Positions 25,393 through 34,811 are shown, numbered from the stretch's first letter. The stretch: 64,000 bases of DNA from Tsuneonella aeria (GCF_009827495.1 NZ_WTZA01000002.1:310001-374000), one strand, 5' to 3'. Numbers and translations: made by a program. Notes: generated from the letters alone by a model not told the origin.

Positions 25393-26781
25393 CTATCTCT
25401 TCGTGATCACCATCTTTTCCGGGCTCATGTCGGCCATTGTGTATCCGACACCGCCTGTTCCGAGACCGGAATGCCGTCGCCCGGCAAAGGGCATCCAGTC
25501 GACCCGGAATGCGGTGTGGTCGTTAACCAGCACGGTGGAACCAGACAGTCGCTCGACGCAACGATCGGCGATCTGTAGCCGTTCGGTAAATACGGCGGCC
25601 TGAAAGGAATAAGGCAGCTCGTTCGCCTGGGCAATTGCTGCGTCGATACTGTCGTATCCGTAGACACACACCACGGGTCCGAACACCTCCTCTCGCGAAA
25701 CCTTGGCGTCGCGGGGCGGATCGACCAGAACGGTGGGATGATAGAGCGTCGGGCCGATGCGCTTCCCGCCTGCGGCCAGTCTGGCACCATTCTCGACGGC
25801 GGCAGCGACCCAGGCTTCGACCCGGTCGACCTCGGCAGGGCGGATGAGAGGACCGCACTGCGTTTCCTCTTCAGTCGGATCTCCCACCCTCAGTGCCTCT
25901 GCGCCCGCGGCCAGCTCGGCAGCGAAATCCGGCAGTTCGGCGCGCGGAACGAACACCCGCTGGACCGAAACGCAGACCTGGCCAGAATGATAAAAGCCCC
26001 CTTTCAGGAGCGACGGAATGACGTTCTCGTGCGAAACACCTTCATCGACGATGACCGGTGCCGCGCCCCCATGTTCCAGCGCCACGCGCGTACCGGGTGC
26101 GAGCCTGGAACGAAGCATCCAGCCTACTCTCGCTGACCCGATGAATGAGAAGAACGCTGTTCGCGGATCCGTGACCATTTGCTCGGCGACATCGTTCGTG
26201 CAGGGCACGAAGCGGCACCAGTGCTCGTCGAGACCTGCCTCGTAAAGGATTTCTACGAAGCTCTTGCAGGACAGGGGCGTATCCTTGGCCGGCTTCACCA
26301 GAACGGGGCACCCGGTCGCCACCGCGGGGCCCACCTGATGGGCGATCAGATTTAGCGGATGATTGAATGCCGAAATCGCGACCACAGGTCCGATCGGCTC
26401 CCTGAAGGTGTAGGCTCTGCGGCCTGCGCCTGCCTCGGTCAGGTCCATCGGGATCTGGCGCCCGCCGCTCGCGAACAGTTCATGCACGCAGAGTTCGACG
26501 CTCTGAATGGCGCGGCTGGTTTCGGCACGGGCGTCGACAAGCGGTTTCCCGCCCTCGCGTGCGATCTGCATCGCAAGCGTCTCGGCACGCTCGCGCATGA
26601 GCGCGCCGGCGCGTTGCAAAATGGCAATCCGCTCATGAACCGGAATCCACGCCCGCCGGTCTTCGTGCAACGCGCGCGCCTCGTCGAGCCAGCGGTCGAT
26701 CAGCGGCCACTCGACCAGGTCCACGCTGCCGATGCACTCCTGGTCGTAAGGGTTGAGGACCTGCCAGGTCATTGGGGGCAT
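25393..26781 (-). CDS. NAD(P)+-dependent aldehyde dehydrogenase
   Basis: A 462-residue member of the aldehyde dehydrogenase superfamily that oxidises an aldehyde to an acid. It has the N-terminal cofactor domain with PIGPVVAISAFNHPLN and VLVKPAKDTPLS, the general-base Glu in ALEHGGAAPVIV, the catalytic Cys in GQVCVSVQ and the C-terminal EEVFGPVVCVYGY. Length is typical. The start is ambiguous: ATG at 26781, or ATG at 26772 (MTWQVLN), which overlaps the upstream synthase stop as ATGA. Substrate unknown. Confidence 0.93.
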   Translation of the reverse strand: MPPMTWQVLNPYDQECIGSVDLVEWPLIDRWLDEARALHEDRRAWIPVHERIAILQRAGALMRERAETLAMQIAREGGKPLVDARAETSRAIQSVELCVHELFASGGRQIPMDLTEAGAGRRAYTFREPIGPVVAISAFNHPLNLIAHQVGPAVATGCPVLVKPAKDTPLSCKSFVEILYEAGLDEHWCRFVPCTNDVAEQMVTDPRTAFFSFIGSARVGWMLRSRLAPGTRVALEHGGAAPVIVDEGVSHENVIPSLLKGGFYHSGQVCVSVQRVFVPRAELPDFAAELAAGAEALRVGDPTEEETQCGPLIRPAEVDRVEAWVAAAVENGARLAAGGKRIGPTLYHPTVLVDPPRDAKVSREEVFGPVVCVYGYDSIDAAIAQANELPYSFQAAVFTERLQIADRCVERLSGSTVLVNDHTAFRVDWMPFAGRRHSGLGTGGVGYTMADMSPEKMVITKR

Positions 26782-28409
26782 TCCATCGCGCTCAGCTCAT
26801 CGATCAAAACTTTGCGATTCTCGGAGTAATCTACCGGCAGATCCACGAGGTGAACGCCGCCTCTCTCGAACGCATCGTTCAGGGTCGGAACCAGTGCTTG
26901 GCTGCTGTCGATCCGGTGGCCCGTCGCGCCGTAACTTTTCGCGTAAGTGACAAAATCAGGGTTGGCGAAGCTCAGGCCGTATTCGGGAAACCCAAGTTGC
27001 TCCTGCTTCCACCGGATCATCCCGTAGGCGGCATCATTCAGGATGAGCACAACCAGGTTGAGGCCAAGCCGGACCGCGGTTTCTACTTCCTGCGAATTCA
27101 TCATGAACCCGCCGTCGCCGCAAACGGCCAGCACGCGGCGCTCTGGCCAGAGCATCGCCGCCATCATGGCCGAAGACAGCCCGGCTCCCATCGTCGCCAG
27201 TGCGTTGTCGAGCAGAATGGTATTGGGCTCATGCGCGATGTAATTGCGGGCGAACCAAATCTTGTAGATGCCATTGTCGAGAGCGACGATGTCGTCCCGC
27301 CCCATGACCCGGCGCACATCGGCAACCACGCGCTGCGGTACGATCGGGAACCGTGTATCGTCACTGCCGCGACGGATATGCGCGGCAATTTCTTCGTGCA
27401 CACCGGCATAAGCGGTCAGGTCGCACGGCTGCTTGCCGCGAAGCCGCTCTCCCAGACGCTCCACCGAACCGGCAATATCGCCGATAACCTCCAGCTGCGG
27501 AAAATAGACCTGGTCGACCTCGGCGGCCTTGTAATTGATGTGAATGACGGTTTGGCCGCCGGGCTCCATGAAGAAGGGCGGCTTTTCGACAACGTCATGG
27601 CCAATGTTGACGATCAGATCGGCGCGCTCGATGGCGCAATGAACATAGTCGTCCGAAGACAATGCCGCGGTGCCGAGATATAACGGACTCGCTTCATCGA
27701 GCACCCCTTTGCCCATCTGGGTGTCGAAGAACGGGAACTGGGTATCGTCGACGAACTTGCGGAGTGCTTTGCAGGCGCTGCGCCGGTTGGCTCCGGCCCC
27801 TATCAGAAGGAGCGGGCGTTCGGCGGCCATTATGCGCTCGGCCGCTTCATCTATCGCGGCATCGCCCGCCACGGCATAGTGTCGCGTGTGAGGCGCAACG
27901 ACCGCTTCGGAAGTCTCTTCCTTCGCAATATCCTCGGGCAACTCCAGCAGGACCGGACCGGGCCGCTCCTCCTGGGCTCTTCTGAAGCCCTCCCGCACAA
28001 GTGAAGGGATGCGCTCGCCATTCACGATCTGCTTCGCCATCTTGCATAGAGGGGTGAAGAGCGCGACGACATCGACGATCTGAAACTGGGCCTGTTTCGA
28101 GACCTTGATGGGCTTCTGCCCGGTAATGATAACGAGGGGGAAAGCGCCTAGCGCAGCGTAGGCGGCCGGCGTTGTAAGGTTAGTCGCCCCCGGTCCCAAC
28201 GTCGCCAGACAGACGCCGGGTTTTCCGGTGAGGCGACCATATGTCGCTGCCATGAAACCGGCTCCCTGTTCATGGCGGGTGACGATCAATCTGATCGAAG
28301 ATGTGCGAAGCGATTCAAGCAAATCCAAATTCTCCTCACCGGGCACGGCAAAGATGTATTCGACACCTTCGGCTTCCAGGGCGGCGACTAGGAGATCGGA
28401 TGCTTTCAT
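26769..28409 (-). CDS. Acetolactate synthase-like thiamine diphosphate enzyme
   Basis: A 546-residue ThDP-dependent enzyme of the acetohydroxyacid synthase/oxidase group. The PYR domain has the catalytic Glu in FAVPGEENLDLL and the conserved RHEQGAGFMAATYGRLTG (about residues 45-62). The central domain is near 190-320. The PP domain has the ThDP/Mg motif GDGGFMMNS followed by LNDAAYGMI. I chose ATG 28409 because homology begins there; the longer frame adds 25 unrelated residues. No small regulatory subunit is nearby, so a catabolic or non-canonical carboligase or decarboxylase is as likely as isoleucine/valine synthesis. Confidence 0.88.
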   Translation of the reverse strand: MKASDLLVAALEAEGVEYIFAVPGEENLDLLESLRTSSIRLIVTRHEQGAGFMAATYGRLTGKPGVCLATLGPGATNLTTPAAYAALGAFPLVIITGQKPIKVSKQAQFQIVDVVALFTPLCKMAKQIVNGERIPSLVREGFRRAQEERPGPVLLELPEDIAKEETSEAVVAPHTRHYAVAGDAAIDEAAERIMAAERPLLLIGAGANRRSACKALRKFVDDTQFPFFDTQMGKGVLDEASPLYLGTAALSSDDYVHCAIERADLIVNIGHDVVEKPPFFMEPGGQTVIHINYKAAEVDQVYFPQLEVIGDIAGSVERLGERLRGKQPCDLTAYAGVHEEIAAHIRRGSDDTRFPIVPQRVVADVRRVMGRDDIVALDNGIYKIWFARNYIAHEPNTILLDNALATMGAGLSSAMMAAMLWPERRVLAVCGDGGFMMNSQEVETAVRLGLNLVVLILNDAAYGMIRWKQEQLGFPEYGLSFANPDFVTYAKSYGATGHRIDSSQALVPTLNDAFERGGVHLVDLPVDYSENRKVLIDELSAMECPQ

Positions 28410-28894
28410 CAGCAAAGTCTTTCTTGCGTTGTTTGTTCGCAGGCCTGCTGCAGTAGCGTTCCGTTGTCTGGCTTGATGGGACACCAGCCACGAGCACAGG
28501 GGTAACCTTAACAGGCTCGTGCACCAATTGCGGAGAAGCCGCCATAAGCCGTGCGAGTAGATAACAACGATGCCGTTGGTTCACTGTTCCGCCAACGTCC
28601 GAGGACCGCTGCTTTAGCTCACGACTCGGGGCAAACCGCTCTGCTTGCGCCGATCCACGGCAGACGGCCTCTATCTGGTTCTCGACGCAAAGCTCGAGCC
28701 GTTGGCCTCCCTTCGATCGCAGCCGAACTCAGGCGCTTCAACGACCCTTATATGGATCTTCGTCCGAATGGCTGCTCGTCGGTCGAAGGCACCATATCAT
28801 CGGACCGAAAGGAACGAGGGGGCGGGGCCCTGCGTTAAACGAGTGAGCGCGCCATAGCAGCGCAACCATTTGCCAAAGGCCTAGGAGAGATGAC
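28410..28894. other. Noncoding gap between synthase and CBS gene
   Basis: 485 bases between two divergent genes, so it should hold the promoter of the synthase/dehydrogenase/symporter set and that of the CBS gene. I see no convincing operator. Short open frames here have unrelated compositions and no Shine-Dalgarno. AGGAGA at 28883-28888 is a good ribosome site for the CBS gene's GTG at 28895. Confidence 0.5.
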
Positions 28895-29314
28895 GTGGAA
28901 ATTCGCGAACTGATGACAAAGGATCCGGCATGCTGCAGCCCGTCGGACAGTGTGAAGGAAGCGGCTTCGTTGATGGCAAGCAACGACTGCGGTCAAATTC
29001 CCGTGACCAACGCGGAAGGCGAGCTGGTCGGCGTCATTACCGATCGCGACATCGCTTGCCGCTGCGTTGCGGAAGGCAAATCTGCCGAAACTCTAGTCAA
29101 AGACATCATGTCCTCTTCACCCATCACAGTGACCATCGATGCCAGCGTTGCTGAATGCTGCAAAAAGATGGAAGACAATCAGGTTCGTCGCCTTCCGGTG
29201 GTCGACGATGCGGGCAGGTGCTGCGGGATCGTGTCACAAGCGGATATCGCGCGGCATGCTGGTGAGCATCAGACAGGCGATCTCGTGCGCGAAGTGTCGG
29301 AGCCGGCGCAATAA
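28895..29314 (+). CDS. CBS-domain pair protein
   Basis: A 139-residue stand-alone Bateman module: two CBS domains (about residues 1-62 and 68-130) with the paired signatures VGVITDRDIACRC and CGIVSQADIARHA. Such proteins bind adenine nucleotides and act as cytoplasmic energy or redox sensors. It has several Cys residues (ACC, ECC, CCG). GTG start with AGGAGA seven bases upstream. It ends at a strong hairpin shared with the convergent pseudogene. Confidence 0.9.
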   Translation: MEIRELMTKDPACCSPSDSVKEAASLMASNDCGQIPVTNAEGELVGVITDRDIACRCVAEGKSAETLVKDIMSSSPITVTIDASVAECCKKMEDNQVRRLPVVDDAGRCCGIVSQADIARHAGEHQTGDLVREVSEPAQ

Positions 29315-29375
29315 TTTGCTTTTGGCGCATATGCTAAAAGCGGCTCCGCTTCGCAATTGAACGCTCGCGCATCTT

Positions 29376-29407
29376 TGCTGCCTCACGCTATTCAGCGTGA
29401 GGCAGCA
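29376..29407. terminator. Perfect 14-bp inverted repeat, bidirectional terminator
   Basis: Arms TGCTGCCTCACGCT (29376-29389) and its exact complement (29394-29407) around a four-base loop. It lies between convergent coding regions, 62 bases after the CBS stop. Only short T-runs flank it, so termination may be modest, but stem length and position fit. Confidence 0.6.
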
Positions 29408-29470
29408 TTGATACCCTAGGCTTTAAGCGGTTCGGCTGGTTCTGGTGCAGATTCGACGGCGGGATTGAGC

Positions 29471-30452
29471 TTATTTGCTTTTGTACCATTTCTGCGGATC
29501 CGCTTTGAGCGCCTTGACGATCTTGGGAAGCGTCTCGCGAAGGGAGCGCTTCGGCCGCCATCCGATGAGCCGCCTAGCCCGATCGTTGGTGACGATGTAA
29601 TGGGAGCTCGCCTCGTCGATCATCCACTGCTGGACGAACTGCTCGTCTCCAAGCACCTCGTTCTGCAGCCATGCACCGACTTTGGCGACGCCTTTGGGAA
29701 TCCGGACCGTCGTCCATTCCTTGCCGTGTATTTCGCAATGCACGGTGTCTTGGATCTCGGCGTATCCCACGGCGTCCGACTCCCCGATCAGCAGCGGCAG
29801 CTCCGAGGGCAGATCTTTGCGGTGTTCGACGACCCTTGCGAAAGCTTCGGTTAGATCGTCCAGGTGCACCCTGGATTGCGCTGCCCAGAGCATTCCCGCA
29901 TACAAATGCGCGATTGTCCGGTGTTCGTACACGCCCGCTATCTGCTCGGCCAGGAAAGCGGAGTGGCCCATGTCGTCGTAAACACCGGCGATCCGCAGGA
30001 ATACTACCGGTATGTGCCGGTGCACCTCACGGAGCAGTTCTTCGGTCTGCAGTTTTGACTGCGAATATGGCCAAGTGGGACCAAGTGGCGACTCCTCGTC
30101 GATCCGCTCTTCAAGCCGCGCCGTCGGCTGATGCGCGAGCATGGTGCTTGCGAACACGAACCGCTCGACCTCGAAGACTGGAGTGCCTCCATTAGCCGCT
30201 TCGTGCCTTGGACGGTGATTTTCTCGTACAGCGGGTTCGGCTCTCCCGTGATGTCGTAATAGGCAGCAAGGTGGATGACTGAAGCGATCCGGCCGCCGAA
30301 CTGGTCCCGAACCTTCTTCAACGCGGTTTCCACGCCCTCGTCGGTGCCGAGATCCAAGTCGATTATAGTCGCTGGTTCAGAGGGAGGTGATCCACCAGGA
30401 CGATCAAGGCCCACGAGAGTGTATTTTCCGGCGAGCTTTCGGATGAAGTAAA
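29471..30452 (-). pseudogene. Decayed NAD-dependent epimerase/dehydratase
   Basis: Remnant of an extended short-chain dehydrogenase. The visible N-terminal part ([18 protein letters not shown] ... ASVIHLAAYYDITGE ... GTKRLMEALQ) lacks the Gly-rich nucleotide-binding start (GxxGxxG), which is replaced by unrelated sequence beyond about 30452. A one-base frameshift near 30176 separates it from the C-terminal part (FASTMLAHQPTARLEER, active-site YSQSK, VHLDDLTEAFA ... WRPKRSLRETLPK). Both ORFs are fragments of one gene; the C-terminal piece ends normally at 29471. Two independent lesions make sequencing error an unlikely full explanation. Confidence 0.82.
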
Positions 30453-30462
30453 TCTTGGAAGT

Positions 30463-30490
30463 CCGAACGGCGGCGGCGCCCGCCGTTCGG
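30463..30490. repeat. GC-rich palindrome at the pseudogene breakpoint, upstream of copA
   Basis: CCGAACGGCGG (30463-30473), loop CGGCGC, and its exact complement CCGCCGTTCGG (30480-30490). With one bulged base the stem extends by GTC/GAC. It lies about 10 bases from where epimerase homology stops and 115 bases upstream of copA. It could be a terminator, operator or scar of a rearrangement. Confidence 0.5.
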
Positions 30491-30605
30491 GACCTGTTTG
30501 GGAAAGAAGTCGGCATGCCAGCGTAGCTCTGAGGGGACGCTGGTTTCGGACCATTCGCAAGAACGTCGAGGCTGGCCATGCTCCGGAACACGCGAGGAAA
30601 CTTCA

Positions 30606-32984
30606 ATGCAGCAGACAGACGACGAACAAGCTGTCGACACGTCGGCAACGCCCGGCACGGCGATAGATCCGGTCTGCGGCATGGCGGTGGGGATCGACGG
30701 CGCGCAGCACATTGCGGAGCACGACGGTGCCCGGCACTATTTCTGTTCGGCTCGATGTAAGGACAAGTTCCTCATCGATCCCGACCTCTATCTCTCCGGC
30801 GCGCATCTCGATGCCGTCGAGGAAGTTCCCGAGGGCACGATCTACACCTGCCCGATGCATCCCGAGATTCGCCAGCCCGGACCTGGCTCCTGCCCGATCT
30901 GCGGCATGGCGCTCGAGCCGGAAACCGTGAGTCTTGACGAAGGGCCCGATCCCGAACTCGTCCATATGCACCGCCGCTTCTGGTGGAGCGCACTCCTCAC
31001 TCTGCCGCTGTTCGCCTATGCGATGAGCGACATGGTTCCGGGGCTCAGCTTCGACCAGTTGATCGAGCCTGCCCGGGCGCAATGGTCGCAGTTCGTCCTC
31101 GCCTCCCCTGTCGTTCTTTGGGGCGGCTGGCCGTTTTTCGTGCGTGCCTGGCAATCGCTCAAGACGCGCAATCTCAACATGTTCACGCTGATCGGTATCG
31201 GCGTCGGCATTGCCTATCTGTTCAGCCTGGTGGCGACGGCGCTGCCGGACCTTTTTCCGCCGGCGTTCCGCGATCATTCGGGCCGGGTGGGCGTGTACTA
31301 CGAGGCAGCAGCGGTCATCACCACGCTAGTCCTCCTGGGGCAGGTACTGGAGTTGAAGGCACGCGGCTCGACCTCAAGTGCCCTTCGCGCATTGCTCGAA
31401 CTCGCGCCGCCCTCTGCTGTGAAGATCTTCGGCGAGGGCGAGGAGCGCGAGGTGCCGCTCGATGAGTTGGCCACCGGCGACCGCTTGCGCGTGCGGCCTG
31501 GTGACAAGGTCCCGGTCGATGGCGAAATCGAGGAGGGATCGACCGCTATCGACGAGTCGATGGTGAGCGGCGAACCCCTGCCGGTAACAAAGCGCGCGGG
31601 CGACACGGTCATCGGCGGAACGGTCAACCAGACAGGGGGCTTCGTCATGCGCGCCACAAACGTCGGCAAGGACACCATGCTGTCCAAGATCGTCCAGATG
31701 GTTGCCGAGGCGCAGCGCAGCCGCGCGCCGATTCAACGGCTGGCCGACCAGGTCGCGGGCTGGTTCGTGCCTGCCGTCGTCGTGGTCGCCATTGTCACTT
31801 TCGTGGTGTGGGCAATCTGGGGACCTGCACCGGCTTTTGCCTATGCGCTGGTCAACGCCATTGCGGTCCTGATCATTGCCTGCCCCTGTGCGCTGGGACT
31901 CGCCACGCCCATGTCGGTGATGACCGGCACCGGCAAGGGCGCGCAACACGGCATCCTGATTCGCAATGCCGAGGCGCTCGAGACGCTCGAGAAGATCGAC
32001 ACGCTGGTGGTCGACAAGACCGGCACGCTGACGATGGGCAAGCCCGATCTGGTGGCGGTCGATCCTGTGCAAGGCATCGATGAAACCGAGTTTCTTGCCG
32101 CGGTCGCTGGCGTCGAGATGGGCAGCGAACATCCGCTTGCTCACGCAATTGTCGAGGGCGCGCGGGCACGCGGGGTCCCGCCCGCCAATGCAACGGACCT
32201 GGCATCGACTACCGGCGAAGGCGTCGAAGCGACCGTGAATGCTCGCCGGGTGGCGATCGGGAACGAGAAAATGATGCGCCGCGTCGGGATTGACGACGAG
32301 ACCTGGCTGGGCTCGGCCGAAGCCGGACGCGCGCAGGGGCAAACGGTGATGTTCGTCGCATTCGACGGGCGTCGCGCAGGTCTTATTGCCGTGGCCGACC
32401 CGATCAAGCCGACCAGCTCGGCCGCCATCGCTGCACTCCACGCGCGCGGCATCCGCGTGGTCATGCTGACCGGCGACAGTCGCGGAACGGCCGAAGCGGT
32501 GGCGCGGGAGATGGCCATTGACGAGGTGCACGCCAACGTCTCGCCCGAAGACAAGCATCGCGAAGTCGAGAGACTGAAGTCCGAGGGGCGCCGCGTCGCG
32601 ATGGCCGGCGACGGGATCAACGATGCGCCCGCCCTGGCGGCTGCCGATGTCGGCATCGCCATGGGCACCGGCACCGACGTGGCGATCGAGAGCGCAGGCG
32701 TCACGCTGGTGCGTGGCGATCTGACTGGAGTGGTACAGGCGATCGTCCTGTCGCGCGCGACCATGCGGAATATCCGGCAGAACCTGTTCTTCGCTTTCGC
32801 CTACAACACGCTGGGCATTCCGGTTGCCGCAGGTGTGCTGTTTCCCTTTACCGGCTTGCTGCTGAATCCGATGATCGCGGCGGCGGCGATGAGCCTGTCT
32901 TCCGTCTCGGTGATCGGCAACGCACTACGTCTGCGCGGAATGGACCTATCGATTTTCGCAGGCCAGGACGCTGACAGAAACTGA
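30606..32984 (+). CDS. copA: CopA, copper-translocating P1B-type ATPase with YHS domain
   Basis: A 792-residue P-type ATPase exporting Cu(I). Instead of HMA domains it has an N-terminal YHS-like domain (DPVCGM, about residues 21-26; HYFCSARC) and a heavy-metal-binding domain ([12 protein letters not shown] ... SCPICGMAL, about 80-104). Then come eight TM helices with CPC at about 425, the actuator loop SGEPLPVTK, phosphorylation site DKTGTLT (about 470), SEHPLAHAI, and the hinge GDGINDAPA (about 667). The ATG at 30606 follows GAGGAAA; the longer frame upstream is not supported. Confidence 0.95.
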   Translation: MQQTDDEQAVDTSATPGTAIDPVCGMAVGIDGAQHIAEHDGARHYFCSARCKDKFLIDPDLYLSGAHLDAVEEVPEGTIYTCPMHPEIRQPGPGSCPICGMALEPETVSLDEGPDPELVHMHRRFWWSALLTLPLFAYAMSDMVPGLSFDQLIEPARAQWSQFVLASPVVLWGGWPFFVRAWQSLKTRNLNMFTLIGIGVGIAYLFSLVATALPDLFPPAFRDHSGRVGVYYEAAAVITTLVLLGQVLELKARGSTSSALRALLELAPPSAVKIFGEGEEREVPLDELATGDRLRVRPGDKVPVDGEIEEGSTAIDESMVSGEPLPVTKRAGDTVIGGTVNQTGGFVMRATNVGKDTMLSKIVQMVAEAQRSRAPIQRLADQVAGWFVPAVVVVAIVTFVVWAIWGPAPAFAYALVNAIAVLIIACPCALGLATPMSVMTGTGKGAQHGILIRNAEALETLEKIDTLVVDKTGTLTMGKPDLVAVDPVQGIDETEFLAAVAGVEMGSEHPLAHAIVEGARARGVPPANATDLASTTGEGVEATVNARRVAIGNEKMMRRVGIDDETWLGSAEAGRAQGQTVMFVAFDGRRAGLIAVADPIKPTSSAAIAALHARGIRVVMLTGDSRGTAEAVAREMAIDEVHANVSPEDKHREVERLKSEGRRVAMAGDGINDAPALAAADVGIAMGTGTDVAIESAGVTLVRGDLTGVVQAIVLSRATMRNIRQNLFFAFAYNTLGIPVAAGVLFPFTGLLLNPMIAAAAMSLSSVSVIGNALRLRGMDLSIFAGQDADRN

Positions 32985-33326
32985 ATCTTCGAAACGATCT
33001 TCGGCCCACGCCCAGACCCTTTCTCGTGGCCGGCGATCACGCGGGCCGGCATCCCGACCGCACGTTGTCGAGGCCAGCATCTGAGCCCGCATCGAATTGA
33101 ATGGCATGGATTGAGCGGCCGATTCGAGGTCGATGGTCGACGGGTAGATAACGGCAAGAAGATGCCAAGGGACCCATTCGGCATTCCAAGCGAATTCACG
33201 GCACATGCCTTTCCTACCAATCGGTGGCGACGCAGCCTCGCCTTGGCTCATCGCCGCGGAACCTTCCGCTAGCGCTTCCTTTGATGAGCAGGCCCCCTGC
33301 CTTTTCCACTCAACAGGAGAGATACG
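32985..33326. other. Gap between copA and the copper-storage gene
   Basis: 342 bases without a credible gene. ACAGGAGAG at 33311-33319 is the ribosome site of the next gene. I looked for a CueR-type ACCTTCC-N-GGAAGG dyad and found only a half-site (ACCTTCC near 33260) without its partner. Confidence 0.5.
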
Positions 33327-33734
33327 ATGCACCACATGCAAGAAATGATCGCCACTCATCCAAGCGTCCAAGGCAATACCAACGAAGCGCTGATCCGCTG
33401 CCTTGAGGAATGCTACTCGTGCGCCCAAACATGCATCTCGTGCGCTGACGCCTGCCTCGCGGAAGACATGGTGGACCAGCTTCGCCAGTGCATCCGGCTG
33501 AACCAGGATTGCGCTGACCTCTGTATCGCGGCAGGCACAGTTGGGATTCGCCGTACCGGCAGCAATGAGCAGGTCATTGCCGCGGCCATGCAGGCCTGCG
33601 CAACTGCCTGCAGGGCCTGCGCAGAAGAATGCGAAAAGCACGCCGAGATGCACCAGCATTGCCGGATCTGCGCAGAGCACTGCCGGCGCTGTGCGGAATC
33701 GTGCGACGAGGCGGTTCGGTCGGTTAGCCGGTAA
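33327..33734 (+). CDS. csp: Four-helix-bundle Cys-rich copper-storage protein (Csp family)
   Basis: A 135-residue protein with 18 Cys, mostly as CxxxC pairs along predicted helices (RCLEECYSCAQTC, CADACLAE, ACATACRACAEECE, CRICAEHCRRCAESC). This is the Csp/DUF326 pattern, in which Cys line the core of a four-helix bundle and bind many Cu(I) ions. There is no signal peptide, so it should be cytosolic like Csp3. It lies downstream of copA, consistent with copper buffering. Confidence 0.9.
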   Translation: MHHMQEMIATHPSVQGNTNEALIRCLEECYSCAQTCISCADACLAEDMVDQLRQCIRLNQDCADLCIAAGTVGIRRTGSNEQVIAAAMQACATACRACAEECEKHAEMHQHCRICAEHCRRCAESCDEAVRSVSR

Positions 33735-34341
33735 TCCACCGTTGCGACCGGCGGGAGCGCTTCAGCGGAGGCGCTCTCTTCGGCAAGTTCAACAAGTCTC
33801 GTCTACACCCCAGCCGCAGGCGTTCAGCAGACCGCGGAGCCGCTTGCGACGGTTCTGCTCAGAGCGAACGCCGTCGGCGAAGTTTTTCTCGGACGGCGCT
33901 GGGTGATCGTGATCGGACTAAACCGAGCGATGGAGCTGGAAGCGGCTCGTCAGCCGATTCCACGAACTTCTGGGGCAGCGGCTGGAGAAGGTTCGACACA
34001 GCGGAGCGCACCCATCCGGCACGGCGAGGAGACGACGAGCCGTAGGTTACACGTGCAGGACACCCAGCGCTCAATTTTCATGCGGCGGCGCGCCCGGCTC
34101 GTGGCGGTGGGCAGTATTACCTTGCCCACGAGGTTCTGCCGAATATGCGGCGTATTGCGATGGCCATCAGGACTATCACGCGCGGCGCACCAGCCTCTTT
34201 CTCGAAGCTCAAAAGCGGCCTGCACTTACCCTGCTAACCGCGTCAGCAGGGCTCGGTATCCTCTTGCTCCCGAGATGGGGCCGCACCAGTCGACGGATGA
34301 CCGGTCGTTACCCGTGCATGCGCTTCGCCCGCCGGTGAAAA
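33735..34341. other. 607-bp gap with weak hairpin and possible gene remnant
   Basis: A GAGCGC/GCGCTC hairpin at 33755-33776 may terminate the csp transcript. Between about 34100 and 34338 one plus frame reads like a protein tail (YCDGHQDYHARRTSLFLEA ... LTLLTASAGLGILLLPRW) but has no start and no family I know. A longer overlapping frame has poor composition. I read the stretch as noncoding or decayed DNA. Confidence 0.4.
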
Positions 34342-34764
34342 CTACGACGCGTCAATGATCAGCCCGTCAAACGACGCCAGGATCGGACACGGCCCCATGC
34401 TGCCATTGCCACACTCTTTGGCCAGCCGCTGGAGAGCGCTTCGCGCTCTTTCGAGCTCCGCCATCTTCGTATCCAGCGCAGTGATTCGACCGAGGGCGAG
34501 CTCGCGAGCGCGACTGCGGTCCTGGGTTGAGTCGAGCGCTAGAAGCTCCTTGATTTCCTCGAGAGTGAAGCCAGCCGCCTGCGCCTGCTTGATGAACCGC
34601 AAACGGCGCAGATCATCGGCGTCGTATCGGCGGATGCCGGTCTCGCGCGTCGGGGTGCTGAGAAGCCCCCGCCGCTGATAGAAACGGACGGTTTCGACCC
34701 CGACGCCGCCGGCAGCGGCCAGCCGACCGATCGTCAGCGAGAATACTTCTTGACTCTGTACCAT
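34342..34764 (-). CDS. MerR-family metal-responsive regulator
   Basis: A 140-residue MerR-type activator. It has a winged-helix domain (LTIGRLAAAGGVGVETVRFYQRRGLL, here in pieces: IGRLAAAG, VETVRFYQRRG; RRYDADDLRRLRFIKQAQAAGF), a dimerisation helix and a C-terminal metal loop with C-x7-C (ECGNGSMGPCPI). Overall it resembles mercury MerR, but the early Cys82 position is not Cys, and the Cys spacing is seven as in CueR. Specificity is therefore uncertain; Cu(I)/Ag(I) is plausible. The ATG at 34764 lies inside its own operator; a TTG at 34773 is the only upstream alternative. Confidence 0.88.
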   Translation of the reverse strand: MVQSQEVFSLTIGRLAAAGGVGVETVRFYQRRGLLSTPTRETGIRRYDADDLRRLRFIKQAQAAGFTLEEIKELLALDSTQDRSRARELALGRITALDTKMAELERARSALQRLAKECGNGSMGPCPILASFDGLIIDAS

Positions 34765-34780
34765 AGTACGCAACCTATAT
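34750..34780 (+). promoter_or_regulatory. MerR-type promoter/operator
   Basis: A -35 TTGACT (34750-34755), a 19-bp spacer with the dyad GTAC-CATA-GTAC (34758-34769), and -10 CTATAT (34775-34780). The over-long 19-bp spacer with central GTAC-N4-GTAC matches the mercury-resistance MerR promoter layout. It points to the glutaredoxin-MauE gene (ATG 34812, AAGGAG upstream). Confidence 0.8.
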
Positions 34781-34811
34781 CGATGCCGACGAGATCACAA
34801 GGAGACGTGAA

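Noticed and set aside
33255-33290. Possible CueR operator upstream of csp
   Set aside because: Only one half-site (ACCTTCC) is present and no proper -35/-10 with long spacer.
33903-34358. 151-codon plus frame between csp and merR
   Set aside because: Arg/Ser/Pro-rich translation without domain or ribosome site; the DNA may hold a remnant in another frame.
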